NCBI RefSeq assembly: GCF_025685575.1
Contig: NZ_JAGSYD010000002.1
Coordinates: forward strand, 682,001 to 746,000
From: Granulicella cerasi
GTDB taxonomy: Bacteria > Acidobacteriota > Terriglobia > Terriglobales > Acidobacteriaceae
Direction of reading: 5' to 3'
DNA: 64,000 nt
This document shows, in pieces, positions 1 through 6,824 of this stretch. Below the pieces are notes generated by a model, which searched no databases, was not told the DNA's origin, and worked only from the letters and a program-made list of their open reading frames with translations. A program made the translations under genes and the position numbers. Numbering within the stretch: position 1 is the stretch's first letter; every line of letters starts with the position of its first letter.

Positions 1-65
1 GGGCAAGCGTCAGTGCAAGCGCGGTCCTTGGTGCCGATGCAGGGTTCTGCGATTACGTAAGCCAT
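1..65 (-). CDS. 7Fe-type ferredoxin, N-terminal fragment (runs off window)
   Basis: Only the first 21 codons are present. The reading starts MAYVIAEPCIG and continues KDRACTDACP. Cysteines at residues 9, 17 and 21 followed by Pro match the N-terminal ligands of 7Fe (3Fe-4S/4Fe-4S) bacterial ferredoxins, which carry electrons in the cytoplasm. The ATG at 63-65 (reverse) follows an AAGGAG ribosome site with good spacing. The upstream region has a plausible promoter and a 25-bp dyad resembling an IscR/Rrf2 site, so the gene may be iron-sulphur regulated. The rest of the protein lies outside the window, so the second cluster motif cannot be confirmed. Confidence 0.8.
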   Translation of the reverse strand, partial: MAYVIAEPCIGTKDRACTDAC

Positions 66-136
66 TGTTCGTTGATCTCCTTGGTGCGAAAACTTTGAGC
101 TCTGAGTCCCTCAACCCTGCTCGCTTAGACCAGTCG

Positions 137-164
137 ATAGTAGCAAGGATTTCGCGGAATCCAA
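137..164 (-). promoter_or_regulatory. Putative sigma70 promoter of the ferredoxin gene
   Basis: Read on the minus strand, TTGGAT (159-164) and TACTAT (137-142) are separated by 16 nt. Each is close to the -35 and -10 consensus. The site lies about 72 nt upstream of the ferredoxin ATG. Confidence 0.45.
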
Positions 165-181
165 AGCAGGAAGTTTTTCAC

Positions 182-206
182 AAATAGGACTAAATCAGGC
201 CTATTT
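182..206. promoter_or_regulatory. 25-bp dyad, IscR/Rrf2-like operator candidate
   Basis: Arms AAATAGGACTAA and TCAGGCCTATTT surround a central A. Ten of the 12 arm pairs are complementary. The core GACTAAATCAGGC differs at one position from the IscR type-1 core GACTRWWWYAGTC, and the total length is the same 25 bp. It sits just upstream of the ferredoxin -35 element and overlaps the NUDIX stop codon. Binding by an Fe-S cluster-sensing Rrf2 regulator is inference. Confidence 0.5.
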
Positions 207-660
207 ACGCGGGTTTTCGCTCCGCCAGCACCTGCCGGGCGAGCCCCGCAAGCTGCTCTGGGAAGACACGTTCCGTGCTGCTGGCAAGCTCCTCCAGCGA
301 CCACCAGCGCGCCTCGGTCATCAAGCGAATCTCGTCCGCGGTCACGCCAGAGAGCTTCGGCGCATCGTGCTCACACCATGCCGCGAAGTAGACATCGTAG
401 TTGCGCACGGTCTCGCCAAGGTGTGTGTACGTGCCGCCGGTGTTCTCCAGAACCGGCCCGATCAGCGGCAGCGACAGCCCCACTTCCTCGAGCAGTTCAC
501 GTGACGCAGCGGTGTGATCGTCCTCGAGCAGTTCTACCTCACCACCGGGCGTCACCCAGAAGATGAAAGGCTTGCCGTCGAGCTCTGCGGTGAAGCGAAT
601 CAGGAAGATATTGTCCTGCGCATCGAAGAGCAAAACGCGAGCGGAACGACGAAGTCGCAC
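205..660 (-). CDS. NUDIX hydrolase
   Basis: This 151-residue protein hydrolyses a nucleoside diphosphate linked to some other moiety; the substrate is not predictable. A complete Nudix box runs from G40 to L62 with E46, R54-E55, E58-E59 and G61 in the canonical spacing, giving the Mg2+-binding helix. The rest fits a single-domain cytoplasmic Nudix fold. The start is GTG at 658-660, sharing one base with the suhB stop (TAGTG), so translation is probably coupled. It is the last gene of the run moaDE, VWFA, hfq-like, suhB, NUDIX. Its stop codon lies inside the dyad at 182-206. Confidence 0.85.
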   Translation of the reverse strand: MRLRRSARVLLFDAQDNIFLIRFTAELDGKPFIFWVTPGGEVELLEDDHTAASRELLEEVGLSLPLIGPVLENTGGTYTHLGETVRNYDVYFAAWCEHDAPKLSGVTADEIRLMTEARWWSLEELASSTERVFPEQLAGLARQVLAERKPA

Positions 661-1529
661 TACTGCTCGCCCGCTGCGCGCCGTGCCGCAAACTCTGCAG
701 GCGTCGGGATCGGCTCAAGCCCTTCCCCAGCCATCATCTGCATGAAGAGCGCTTGCATCTCGTCGTGGATGTTGCCATTCGTCGCAAGCACTTCGACGCT
801 GTCGAGCGTGAACTTAGCGCCATCGATGTGCGTAATCTTGCCGCCAGCTTCTTCCACCAGCAGATAGCCGGCGCTCGTGTCCCACGGGTTCAGCTTGAAC
901 TCCCAGTAGCCATCGAGGCGGCCGCAGGCGACGTACGCAAGGTCAATCGCTGCCGAACCCGCGCGGCGGACGCCATGCGAGCGCAGCGTGAACTCCTGGT
1001 AGAAGTGCACATTCGGCGAGCGGTGGCGCTTGTGGCTCGGGAAGCCCGTCGCGATCAGCGACTCCTGCAGCAGCTTCGCCTTGGAAACATGAATGCGCTC
1101 CCCGTTGAGAAACGCACCTTCGCCTTTCGCGGCCGTGAAGAGCTCATCGCGCAGCGGATCGTAGATGATGCCCGCGACCATCTCGCCGTCTTCCTCCGGC
1201 TTCAGGTCCGGCATGCGACGTTCGCAGCCAAGTACCACGCAGAAGACCGGAAAGCTGTGAGCGAAGTTTGTCGTGCCATCGAGCGGATCGACGTACCAAC
1301 GATACTCGGCTTCGAGACCGGAACGCGTCCCCTCTTCGCCGTAGATGCCGTGGTCGGGAAAGACCTCCTGCAGTCGCGAGACGATAAGCTTTTCGCTGGC
1401 GCGGTCGGCTTCGGTGACGAGGTCCACATCGCCCTTGTACTCAGCGCGCACGCCCGTCTTGTAATACTCGCGCAGTAGCGCGCCGGCTTCGCGCGCAATC
1501 GCCGAGGCTTTCTCTACAAACTCACTCAT
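660..1529 (-). CDS. suhB: Inositol-1-monophosphatase family phosphatase
   Basis: Mg2+-dependent phosphatase of the IMPase/SuhB family, acting on myo-inositol-1-phosphate or related sugar phosphates in the cytoplasm. The metal-site motifs are all present: GEEG (64-67), DPLDGTTN (81-88) and WDTSAG (216-221). Length is 289 residues, normal for the family. I chose the ATG at 1529 because a GGAG sits 9 nt upstream; an in-frame TTG at 1544 has no better site. It follows the Hfq-like gene by about 24 nt. Pairing with an Sm-like RNA chaperone recalls E. coli SuhB's role in rRNA antitermination, but that link is only suggestive. Confidence 0.88.
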   Translation of the reverse strand: MSEFVEKASAIAREAGALLREYYKTGVRAEYKGDVDLVTEADRASEKLIVSRLQEVFPDHGIYGEEGTRSGLEAEYRWYVDPLDGTTNFAHSFPVFCVVLGCERRMPDLKPEEDGEMVAGIIYDPLRDELFTAAKGEGAFLNGERIHVSKAKLLQESLIATGFPSHKRHRSPNVHFYQEFTLRSHGVRRAGSAAIDLAYVACGRLDGYWEFKLNPWDTSAGYLLVEEAGGKITHIDGAKFTLDSVEVLATNGNIHDEMQALFMQMMAGEGLEPIPTPAEFAARRAAGEQ

Positions 1530-1553
1530 CGCCACAAACTCCAAAGGAAAAAC

Positions 1554-1832
1554 TTACAGATCGTCGCGGTTGCCGTTACGCTTCAGGCCCGAGCCCTGCG
1601 TATTTTCGGTGATGGTGCGCACCTGCGCCTTGTAGATGAAGAGGTTCGGCTGACCTTCGCGCGTCAGACGCAGCATCATGTCGTCGAAGTACTCGATCCA
1701 ACCCGCGACCGTCTCGCCATCGCGCAGCTTCACCTGCACCTGCACCTGTCGGTCGGAAAGCGATTTCAGATACAGCGCTTCCTGCCCGGTGTCGCCCGTG
1801 GGCGTTTTCTGCCGCCGATTCCAGATTCTCAT
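1554..1832 (-). CDS. Divergent Hfq-like (Sm-fold) RNA-binding protein
   Basis: The protein has 92 residues and the Sm/Hfq layout: an N-terminal helix region (QEALYLKSLSDR), an Sm1 stretch with L(R)DGETVAGWIEYFDDMMLRL, and an Sm2 stretch LFIYKAQVRTI in the place of the usual YKHAIST. In Hfq these strands form a hexameric ring that pairs sRNAs with mRNAs. Several hallmark residues, notably the YKHA His, are replaced, so RNA specificity may differ. ATG at 1830-1832. It lies 34 nt after the VWFA gene and just before suhB, in the same operon. The C-terminal tail is basic and polar (KRNGNRDD). Confidence 0.72.
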   Translation of the reverse strand: MRIWNRRQKTPTGDTGQEALYLKSLSDRQVQVQVKLRDGETVAGWIEYFDDMMLRLTREGQPNLFIYKAQVRTITENTQGSGLKRNGNRDDL

Positions 1833-1866
1833 GCGCTGATTGTACGTCCTGACGTAGCGAATCGCC

Positions 1867-2802
1867 TCAACGCGCGTAGTACGAGGTCCGGTAACGAAGC
1901 GTGTATTTTGCGCGCAGGCTCTGGTCTTTCAGACGCAGTTCGATGCGGTGGAGGTTGTCGCGGCCCAGCTTTTGCTGCGGCGCGTAATAGCCCACCGTGT
2001 ACTGCGTGCGCAGATCGTCGGACAAATGCTCGAAGGCCGCAACGACATCCTGCTTGGCGATGATCTCGTAAAACTTGCCGCCGGTGTCTTTGCTGAGCTG
2101 CATCAGCGCGTGCTCGCCGCCGGTGTTGCGACCGGCGTCAGCCTCCACAGGCACCACGATCAGCGAGTAGATCATCGCGCCCGCACGTTGCGCCTGCTCA
2201 AACGCCGCATCGTAGCTTCCATGATGCGTCGTATTCACGCCATCGCTGATGACCACCAGCACGCGGCGCGCGGCGGGGTCCTGCGAGGTGCCGAGGTGCT
2301 GCGCGCCAAGGTAGATCGCGTCGTACATCGCGGTCGCGTCACCGCGCTGAATCTTGCCGAAGCCGCTCTCGAGCTTGTGCGCGTCGTTGGTGAACGGCAC
2401 GACTTCATCGACGGTGTCAGCGAACGCGAAGAGCGCAGCCCGGTCCTGCGGACGCATCAGCTTGCGCAGAAAATCGCGCATCGCATCGCGTTCGAGCTTG
2501 TTCTGCGCAATCGTGCTCTCGCTTGCGTCCACGGTGATCACCATGCTGAGCGGCGTGGTCGACTCCTTCTCGAAGACCGCGATCTTCTGCGGCTTGCCGT
2601 CCTCGAGCACTTCAAAGTCCTCCTGCGTGAGTCCCGCAACCGGTGCTCCATGCTCGTCGACAACATTCACGGCAACCGGCACAAGGCGACTTGTGACCTT
2701 GATCGTGGGCAGGTCCGGCATGTGGCGTTCGACAGGCGCAGGCGCCTGCTGCGCGTGCAGCGCACAGGCCAAGGCCAACGGAAGCAGCCACAACGACTTC
2801 AC
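1867..2802 (-). CDS. VWFA domain protein, acidobacterial type, secreted
   Basis: The 311-residue protein begins with a signal peptide (MKSLWLLPLALACALHA). A von Willebrand A domain follows, with an intact MIDAS motif DASES in the stretch VITVDASEST at about residues 88-97. A segment like PVAVNVVDEHGAPVAGLTQEDFEVLEDG before it is typical of the VWFA-related family that is expanded in Acidobacteria. Its function is unknown; an exported metal-dependent adhesion or scaffold role is inferred. The start is GTG, with 4-nt overlap (GTGA) with the moaDE stop, so it is translationally coupled to a cofactor gene with no obvious functional link. Confidence 0.8.
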   Translation of the reverse strand: MKSLWLLPLALACALHAQQAPAPVERHMPDLPTIKVTSRLVPVAVNVVDEHGAPVAGLTQEDFEVLEDGKPQKIAVFEKESTTPLSMVITVDASESTIAQNKLERDAMRDFLRKLMRPQDRAALFAFADTVDEVVPFTNDAHKLESGFGKIQRGDATAMYDAIYLGAQHLGTSQDPAARRVLVVISDGVNTTHHGSYDAAFEQAQRAGAMIYSLIVVPVEADAGRNTGGEHALMQLSKDTGGKFYEIIAKQDVVAAFEHLSDDLRTQYTVGYYAPQQKLGRDNLHRIELRLKDQSLRAKYTLRYRTSYYAR

Positions 2803-3506
2803 TGCGCAGACTCCACGATCTCTTCGGGGAATGGCTCCCCATCCACCCAGACGGCGCCATCCACAAACTGCTCGCGCTTCCAGATCGGCACCGTCTTCTT
2901 CAGCGTGTCGATGACGAAGCGACTCGCCTCAAACGCCGGACCACGATGCGCGGAGAAGACCACGATCAACACACTCGTCTCGCCGATCACCAATCGTCCG
3001 AGTCGATGCACGATCGCGACCTCACGCACACCGAAGCGCGCCATCGCCTCCGCGCGCAGCTTGCGCATCTCGTTGACGGCCATTTCTTCGTAGGCTTCGT
3101 AGTCCAAATGCAGCGTCTGGCGACCACGCGTGTTGTTGCGCACCACGCCGTCGAAGGTCACCATCGCTCCGTCCGCGCTGTGGGCAAACGCAGCCACGAC
3201 CTCAGCGATCACAATGGGCTCGCGCGTCAGCTTCACAGCATCGTCAGACCCACCACTCACCGGCGGCAGCACCGCTACTTCGTCGCCATCGGCGAGCACA
3301 TGCGGAGGCTTCACGTATTCCTGGTTCACTGCAACCGCCGCAGAGCACAGCATCTGCTCGGCGATCAGGCTTTCTGCACGCAGGCGTTGCAGGAGTTCAC
3401 GCACGGTGGTGCCAGTGGGTAGTTCACGCACCGATCCGCCCTCTCCGAAGACTGACTTGAGAGGCCCGAACGACAGCACGCGCACGTGGATAGAGCTTTG
3501 CGACAT
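2799..3506 (-). CDS. MoaD-MoaE fusion, molybdopterin synthase
   Basis: A single 235-residue chain carries both subunits of molybdopterin synthase, which adds two sulphurs to precursor Z in molybdenum cofactor synthesis. Residues about 1-85 are MoaD-like and end in LPPVSGG, the di-glycine tail that normally becomes the thiocarboxylate. After a short linker, about 95-235 are MoaE, with the conserved lysine-rich KKTVPIWKREQF segment. The ATG at 3504-3506 was chosen because the MoaD homology begins there; the upstream in-frame extension is rich in rare residues and overlaps the mscL promoter region. The internal GG implies proteolytic release, as described for mycobacterial MoaX. Confidence 0.85.
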   Translation of the reverse strand: MSQSSIHVRVLSFGPLKSVFGEGGSVRELPTGTTVRELLQRLRAESLIAEQMLCSAAVAVNQEYVKPPHVLADGDEVAVLPPVSGGSDDAVKLTREPIVIAEVVAAFAHSADGAMVTFDGVVRNNTRGRQTLHLDYEAYEEMAVNEMRKLRAEAMARFGVREVAIVHRLGRLVIGETSVLIVVFSAHRGPAFEASRFVIDTLKKTVPIWKREQFVDGAVWVDGEPFPEEIVESAQ

Positions 3507-3609
3507 GTGTTCACGATACGCGAGGAGCGCCGACCTTGGCATCGCCAGCGATGCAACGCGCAGTGTAAGAACGCCCATCCCAGATAGACGTTGAGACGTA
3601 CGAATTGTC

Positions 3610-3637
3610 TTCACAACCGATAGCGAAGCGATATACT
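3610..3637 (+). promoter_or_regulatory. Putative sigma70 promoter of mscL
   Basis: TTCACA (3610-3615) and TATACT (3632-3637) are separated by 16 nt; each matches consensus at 5 of 6 positions. A start site near 3644 would give a leader of about 25 nt containing the GGAG ribosome site before the ATG at 3670. Confidence 0.55.
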
Positions 3638-3669
3638 CGCACGCAAGTAACCTACCGGAGAATTGACTC

Positions 3670-4068
3670 ATGCTCAAAGGCTTTCGCGATTTTATTCTGC
3701 GCGGCAATGTGATGGACCTGGCTGTCGCCGTGATCATCGGTGCAGCGTTTACCTCCATCGTTACGGCGTTGACGGCGAACATCATCAACCCGCTTCTTGG
3801 CGCGGTGATCGGCAAGCCGAACTTCGATTACCTGGTTGCCCACGTGCACGGCGGCGAAATCAAGTACGGCGTCTTCATCACGGCCGTCATCAACTTCCTG
3901 CTCATCGCGGCAGTGGTTTACTTCTTCCTCGTCGTGCCGACGCAGTACCTGCTCAAGAAGTTCAACCCGCCTGCGGCTGAACCGCCTTCGACCAAGGCCT
4001 GCCCGCAGTGCCTCGGCGAAATCCCGCTGGCCGCTACGCGCTGCAAGTTCTGCACGCAGCCGGTCTAA
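3670..4068 (+). CDS. mscL: Large-conductance mechanosensitive channel with zinc-ribbon tail
   Basis: MscL opens under membrane tension to release solutes during osmotic downshock. The N-terminal helix MLKGFRDFILRGNVMDLAVAVIIG is canonical. TM1 spans about residues 15-45, the periplasmic loop about 46-65, and TM2 about 66-96. After a proline-rich linker, the C-terminus carries CPQC (111-114) and CKFC (125-128), a rubredoxin-like zinc-ribbon pair that replaces the usual cytoplasmic helix bundle. Total length is 132 residues, typical. A GGAG site precedes the ATG. The cytosolic zinc ribbon is unusual compared with E. coli MscL and could bind a partner or sense redox; that role is inference. Confidence 0.9.
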   Translation: MLKGFRDFILRGNVMDLAVAVIIGAAFTSIVTALTANIINPLLGAVIGKPNFDYLVAHVHGGEIKYGVFITAVINFLLIAAVVYFFLVVPTQYLLKKFNPPAAEPPSTKACPQCLGEIPLAATRCKFCTQPV

Positions 4069-4159
4069 GATTCGACCCGCAGATTCGATAAGCGAACCCG
4101 AACGCCACGCGCACCTGACATACTAGGATCACTCCAGCTTCAACGAGGGATTTCTCAGT

Positions 4160-6328
4160 ATGCAAAGACTGCGCGTGGCGTTTCTGCTTGCGGCCCTGGC
4201 CGCTCCCGTTGCCTATAGCCAAACCGCTCCTGTGTTCGGCTACAAGGACTTCACCCAGCAGTCCAAGTGGGACTCGGCCTTCATGAAGGTGCCGGACGCC
4301 GCACTCGCTGGCGCGCACCTCAAGGAGCTGACGAAGGCTCCTCACTGGGCCTCGTCCCCCGAGGACAAAGAGACCGCCGACTATGTGGCCGCGAAGTTCC
4401 GTGCCGCCGGCCTCAAGACCGAGATCGTTCCCTACCGCGTGTGGCTGAACAAGCCGGTGAAGATTGAGATCACCGCGACCGACGCCAATGGCAAGCAGTT
4501 GATGAGCGGTCCCACGCCCGAGCACGTCGACGCCGCTTTCGGCGGCGACCCCTATCAGGATGATCCGCGCGTGTTGCCCGCGTTCAATGGCTCCGCGCCT
4601 TCGGGCGACGTAACCGCCGAGGCCGTCTACGCGAACTATGGCACCTTTGAGGACTTCAAGCGCCTCAAGGAGATGGGTGTCGACGTCAAGGGCAAGATCG
4701 TCATCGTGCGCTACGGCGCAAACTTCCGCGGCATCAAGAGCTACATCGCGCAGCAGTACGGCGCGGCAGGCGTCATCATCTACTCCGACCCCGCCGATGA
4801 CGGCTACGTGCGCGGAGATATGTATCCGCGTGGCGCGTATCACCCTGAGACGGCCGTACAGCGCGGCTCCGTGCAGTTCCTGCCCATCTATCCGGGCGAT
4901 CCGTCATCGCCGGGTGAGTCGGCCACGGTGAACCTGCCTGACTCCAAGCGCGTGATGGATCCGGCTAAGCAGAACCAGCCGTCGATCCCCGTGAACCCGC
5001 TGTCGTACAAGGACACCGCGCCGATCCTCGCAGCGATGGAAGGCAAGAACGTACCGAAGGAGTGGCAGGGCGGCCTGCCCTTCGCCTACCACCTCGGCGG
5101 CACCGGCAGCGTGAAGGTGCACATGCACCTTGAGCAGGACTACAAGCTGCGCACGATCTGGGATGTTATCGGCACGATCGAAGGCACGGACAAGGCGCAG
5201 AAGGATGCATGGGTCATCGCGGGCAATCATCGCGATGCGTGGGTCTATGGCGCGGTCGACCCGAACTCCGGCACGGCCGCGATGCTCGAGAGCGTCCACG
5301 GCCTCGGCGAACTGCTGAAGCAGGGCTGGAAGCCGAAGCGCACGATCGTCGTTGCCAGCTGGGACGCCGAGGAAGAAGGCCTGATCGGCTCGACCGAGTG
5401 GGCTGAAGGCCACACCAAGGAACTCTCCAAGGCAGTCGCCTACTTCAACGTAGACGTCGGTGTCTCCGGACCGAACTTCGGCGCATCGTCGGTGCCTTCG
5501 CTGATGGACTTCGTCCGCGATGTGGCACGCCAGGTGCCTTCGCCGAAGGGCGGCACGGTGTACTCACAGTGGAAGGGCGGCGATGACGAAGAGGCGCCGC
5601 GCAAGAAGCCAGACTTCGGTGATCCGCACGCCACGCCGACCTTTGCGTCGAGCAAGAGCGACGAGGTTCACGTCGGTGTGCTCGGCTCCGGCTCGGACTA
5701 CACGCCCTTCATCCAGCACCTTGGCGTGCCTTCGACCGACATCGGCTCGCACGGCCCGTACGGCGTCTATCACTCGGTCTTCGACAACTACAACTGGTTC
5801 ATCAAGAACGCTGACCCGACCTTCGCGTATCTGAAGGAGATGTCGCAGGTCTTCGGCCTCGAACTGCTCCACATGGCCGATGCCGATGTACTGCCCTACG
5901 ACTATCGCCTCTACGGCAAGGACGTCGCCGGCTACATCGAAAAGCAGCAGAAGCGGGCCGACAAGCTCGGCATGAAGCTAAACTGGTCGGCGCTCGACGA
6001 TGCCTCTTCGAAGTTCGCAGCGGCGGGCAACGCGGTCTACGCGGTGCAGACCGGCGCGGTGAACGCCGATGCCAGGCAGGCCAAGCTGAACGCGGCGTTG
6101 CGCGATGCAGAGTCGGCGCTGCTCAGCGAACAGGGCTTGCCGAAGCGACCGTTCTACAAGCACCTCATCTACGCTCCGGGCGAATTCACCGGCTATGCAG
6201 CGGTGGTGATTCCGGGCGTGACCGAAGGCATCGACGCGAAGGACGAAGCACGCACGCAGGCGCAGATCGATGCGCTGGCAGCGGCGTTGAACAAGTCAGC
6301 AGCAATCCTCGACGCAGCAGCAAAGTAG
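4160..6328 (+). CDS. Secreted M28 peptidase, glutamate carboxypeptidase II-like
   Basis: The 722-residue protein has a signal peptide (MQRLRVAFLLAALAAPVAYSQ). It shows the GCPII/PSMA architecture: a protease-associated domain at about 130-270, an M28 zinc-peptidase domain at about 330-560, and a transferrin-receptor-like dimerisation domain at the C-terminus. Candidate metal ligands are in NHRDAWVYGAVDP (His and Asp near 357-367), DAEEEG (catalytic Glu pair near 403), NVDVG (Asp near 431) and YHSVFDNY (His near 538). It probably removes C-terminal acidic residues from peptides in the periplasm or outside. A separate transcription unit is likely; the converging hairpin at 6346 lies just downstream. 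Confidence 0.9.
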   Translation: MQRLRVAFLLAALAAPVAYSQTAPVFGYKDFTQQSKWDSAFMKVPDAALAGAHLKELTKAPHWASSPEDKETADYVAAKFRAAGLKTEIVPYRVWLNKPVKIEITATDANGKQLMSGPTPEHVDAAFGGDPYQDDPRVLPAFNGSAPSGDVTAEAVYANYGTFEDFKRLKEMGVDVKGKIVIVRYGANFRGIKSYIAQQYGAAGVIIYSDPADDGYVRGDMYPRGAYHPETAVQRGSVQFLPIYPGDPSSPGESATVNLPDSKRVMDPAKQNQPSIPVNPLSYKDTAPILAAMEGKNVPKEWQGGLPFAYHLGGTGSVKVHMHLEQDYKLRTIWDVIGTIEGTDKAQKDAWVIAGNHRDAWVYGAVDPNSGTAAMLESVHGLGELLKQGWKPKRTIVVASWDAEEEGLIGSTEWAEGHTKELSKAVAYFNVDVGVSGPNFGASSVPSLMDFVRDVARQVPSPKGGTVYSQWKGGDDEEAPRKKPDFGDPHATPTFASSKSDEVHVGVLGSGSDYTPFIQHLGVPSTDIGSHGPYGVYHSVFDNYNWFIKNADPTFAYLKEMSQVFGLELLHMADADVLPYDYRLYGKDVAGYIEKQQKRADKLGMKLNWSALDDASSKFAAAGNAVYAVQTGAVNADARQAKLNAALRDAESALLSEQGLPKRPFYKHLIYAPGEFTGYAAVVIPGVTEGIDAKDEARTQAQIDALAAALNKSAAILDAAAK

Positions 6329-6345
6329 CCTACAAGAACAGAAGA

Positions 6346-6365
6346 GGCGTGGCTTAGGCCACGCC
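6346..6365. terminator. Hairpin between converging genes
   Basis: An 8-bp GC-rich stem (GGCGTGGC with GCCACGCC) encloses a TTAG loop. The TAA stop of the minus-strand OsmC gene is read from this loop (6354-6356). Followed by CCTTCTGTCTTT on the plus strand; it could end transcription of the M28 gene and of the opposing gene. Confidence 0.5.
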
Positions 6366-6815
6366 CCTTCTGTCTTTGCAAGAGATCTTCGTGCGAAGCA
6401 GCGAAGCGCTATGCCAGGTGATCTCGATCGGAGCGTCGACCTCGGGGCTCAAGCTGCGATGCACCGGGCAGGTGTGCGCGGCGCGCTCGAGCTTGATGCG
6501 GTTCTGCTCATCCACAGGCTTGGTAATGTTCACGGTCACGGCCAGACGCGCAATCTTGCGCGGAGGCGCCGCCGTCATCTCTTTCGTCACCGAGGCCGTG
6601 GCACCGTCGATGTCGATGCCCAGCGTGCGCGCCTGAATCGCCATCGTCGTCAGGATGCAGCTTGCCAGCCCCGTGGCCACCAGATCGGTCGGCGAGAAGC
6701 TCTCGCCGAGTCCTTGGTTGTCCTTCGGCGCGTCCGTGAACAGCACCGTCCCGGAAGGCTCGTGCACGGTCTTGCAATGCAGTTGACCTTCATACTCCAG
6801 TGAAATCTTGACCAT
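6354..6815 (-). CDS. OsmC/Ohr family protein
   Basis: This 153-residue protein of the OsmC-like fold reduces organic hydroperoxides using two cysteines. The two conserved cysteines are visible: Cys in GLASCILTTM (about 53) and Cys in AAHTCPVHRS (about 114). The N-terminus (KISLEYEGQLHCKTVHEPSG) and the motif SPTDLVATGLASC match the OsmC rather than Ohr subgroup. ATG at 6813-6815. It lies 9 nt downstream of topA on the same strand, so it may be read through from topA. Its stop lies in a hairpin loop. Confidence 0.88.
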   Translation of the reverse strand: MVKISLEYEGQLHCKTVHEPSGTVLFTDAPKDNQGLGESFSPTDLVATGLASCILTTMAIQARTLGIDIDGATASVTKEMTAAPPRKIARLAVTVNITKPVDEQNRIKLERAAHTCPVHRSLSPEVDAPIEITWHSASLLRTKISCKDRRGVA

Positions 6816-6824
6816 TGTTTCCTC

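Noticed and set aside
3507..3815. N-terminal extension of moaDE
   Set aside because: MoaD homology starts at 3506; the extension overlaps the mscL promoter and coding start.
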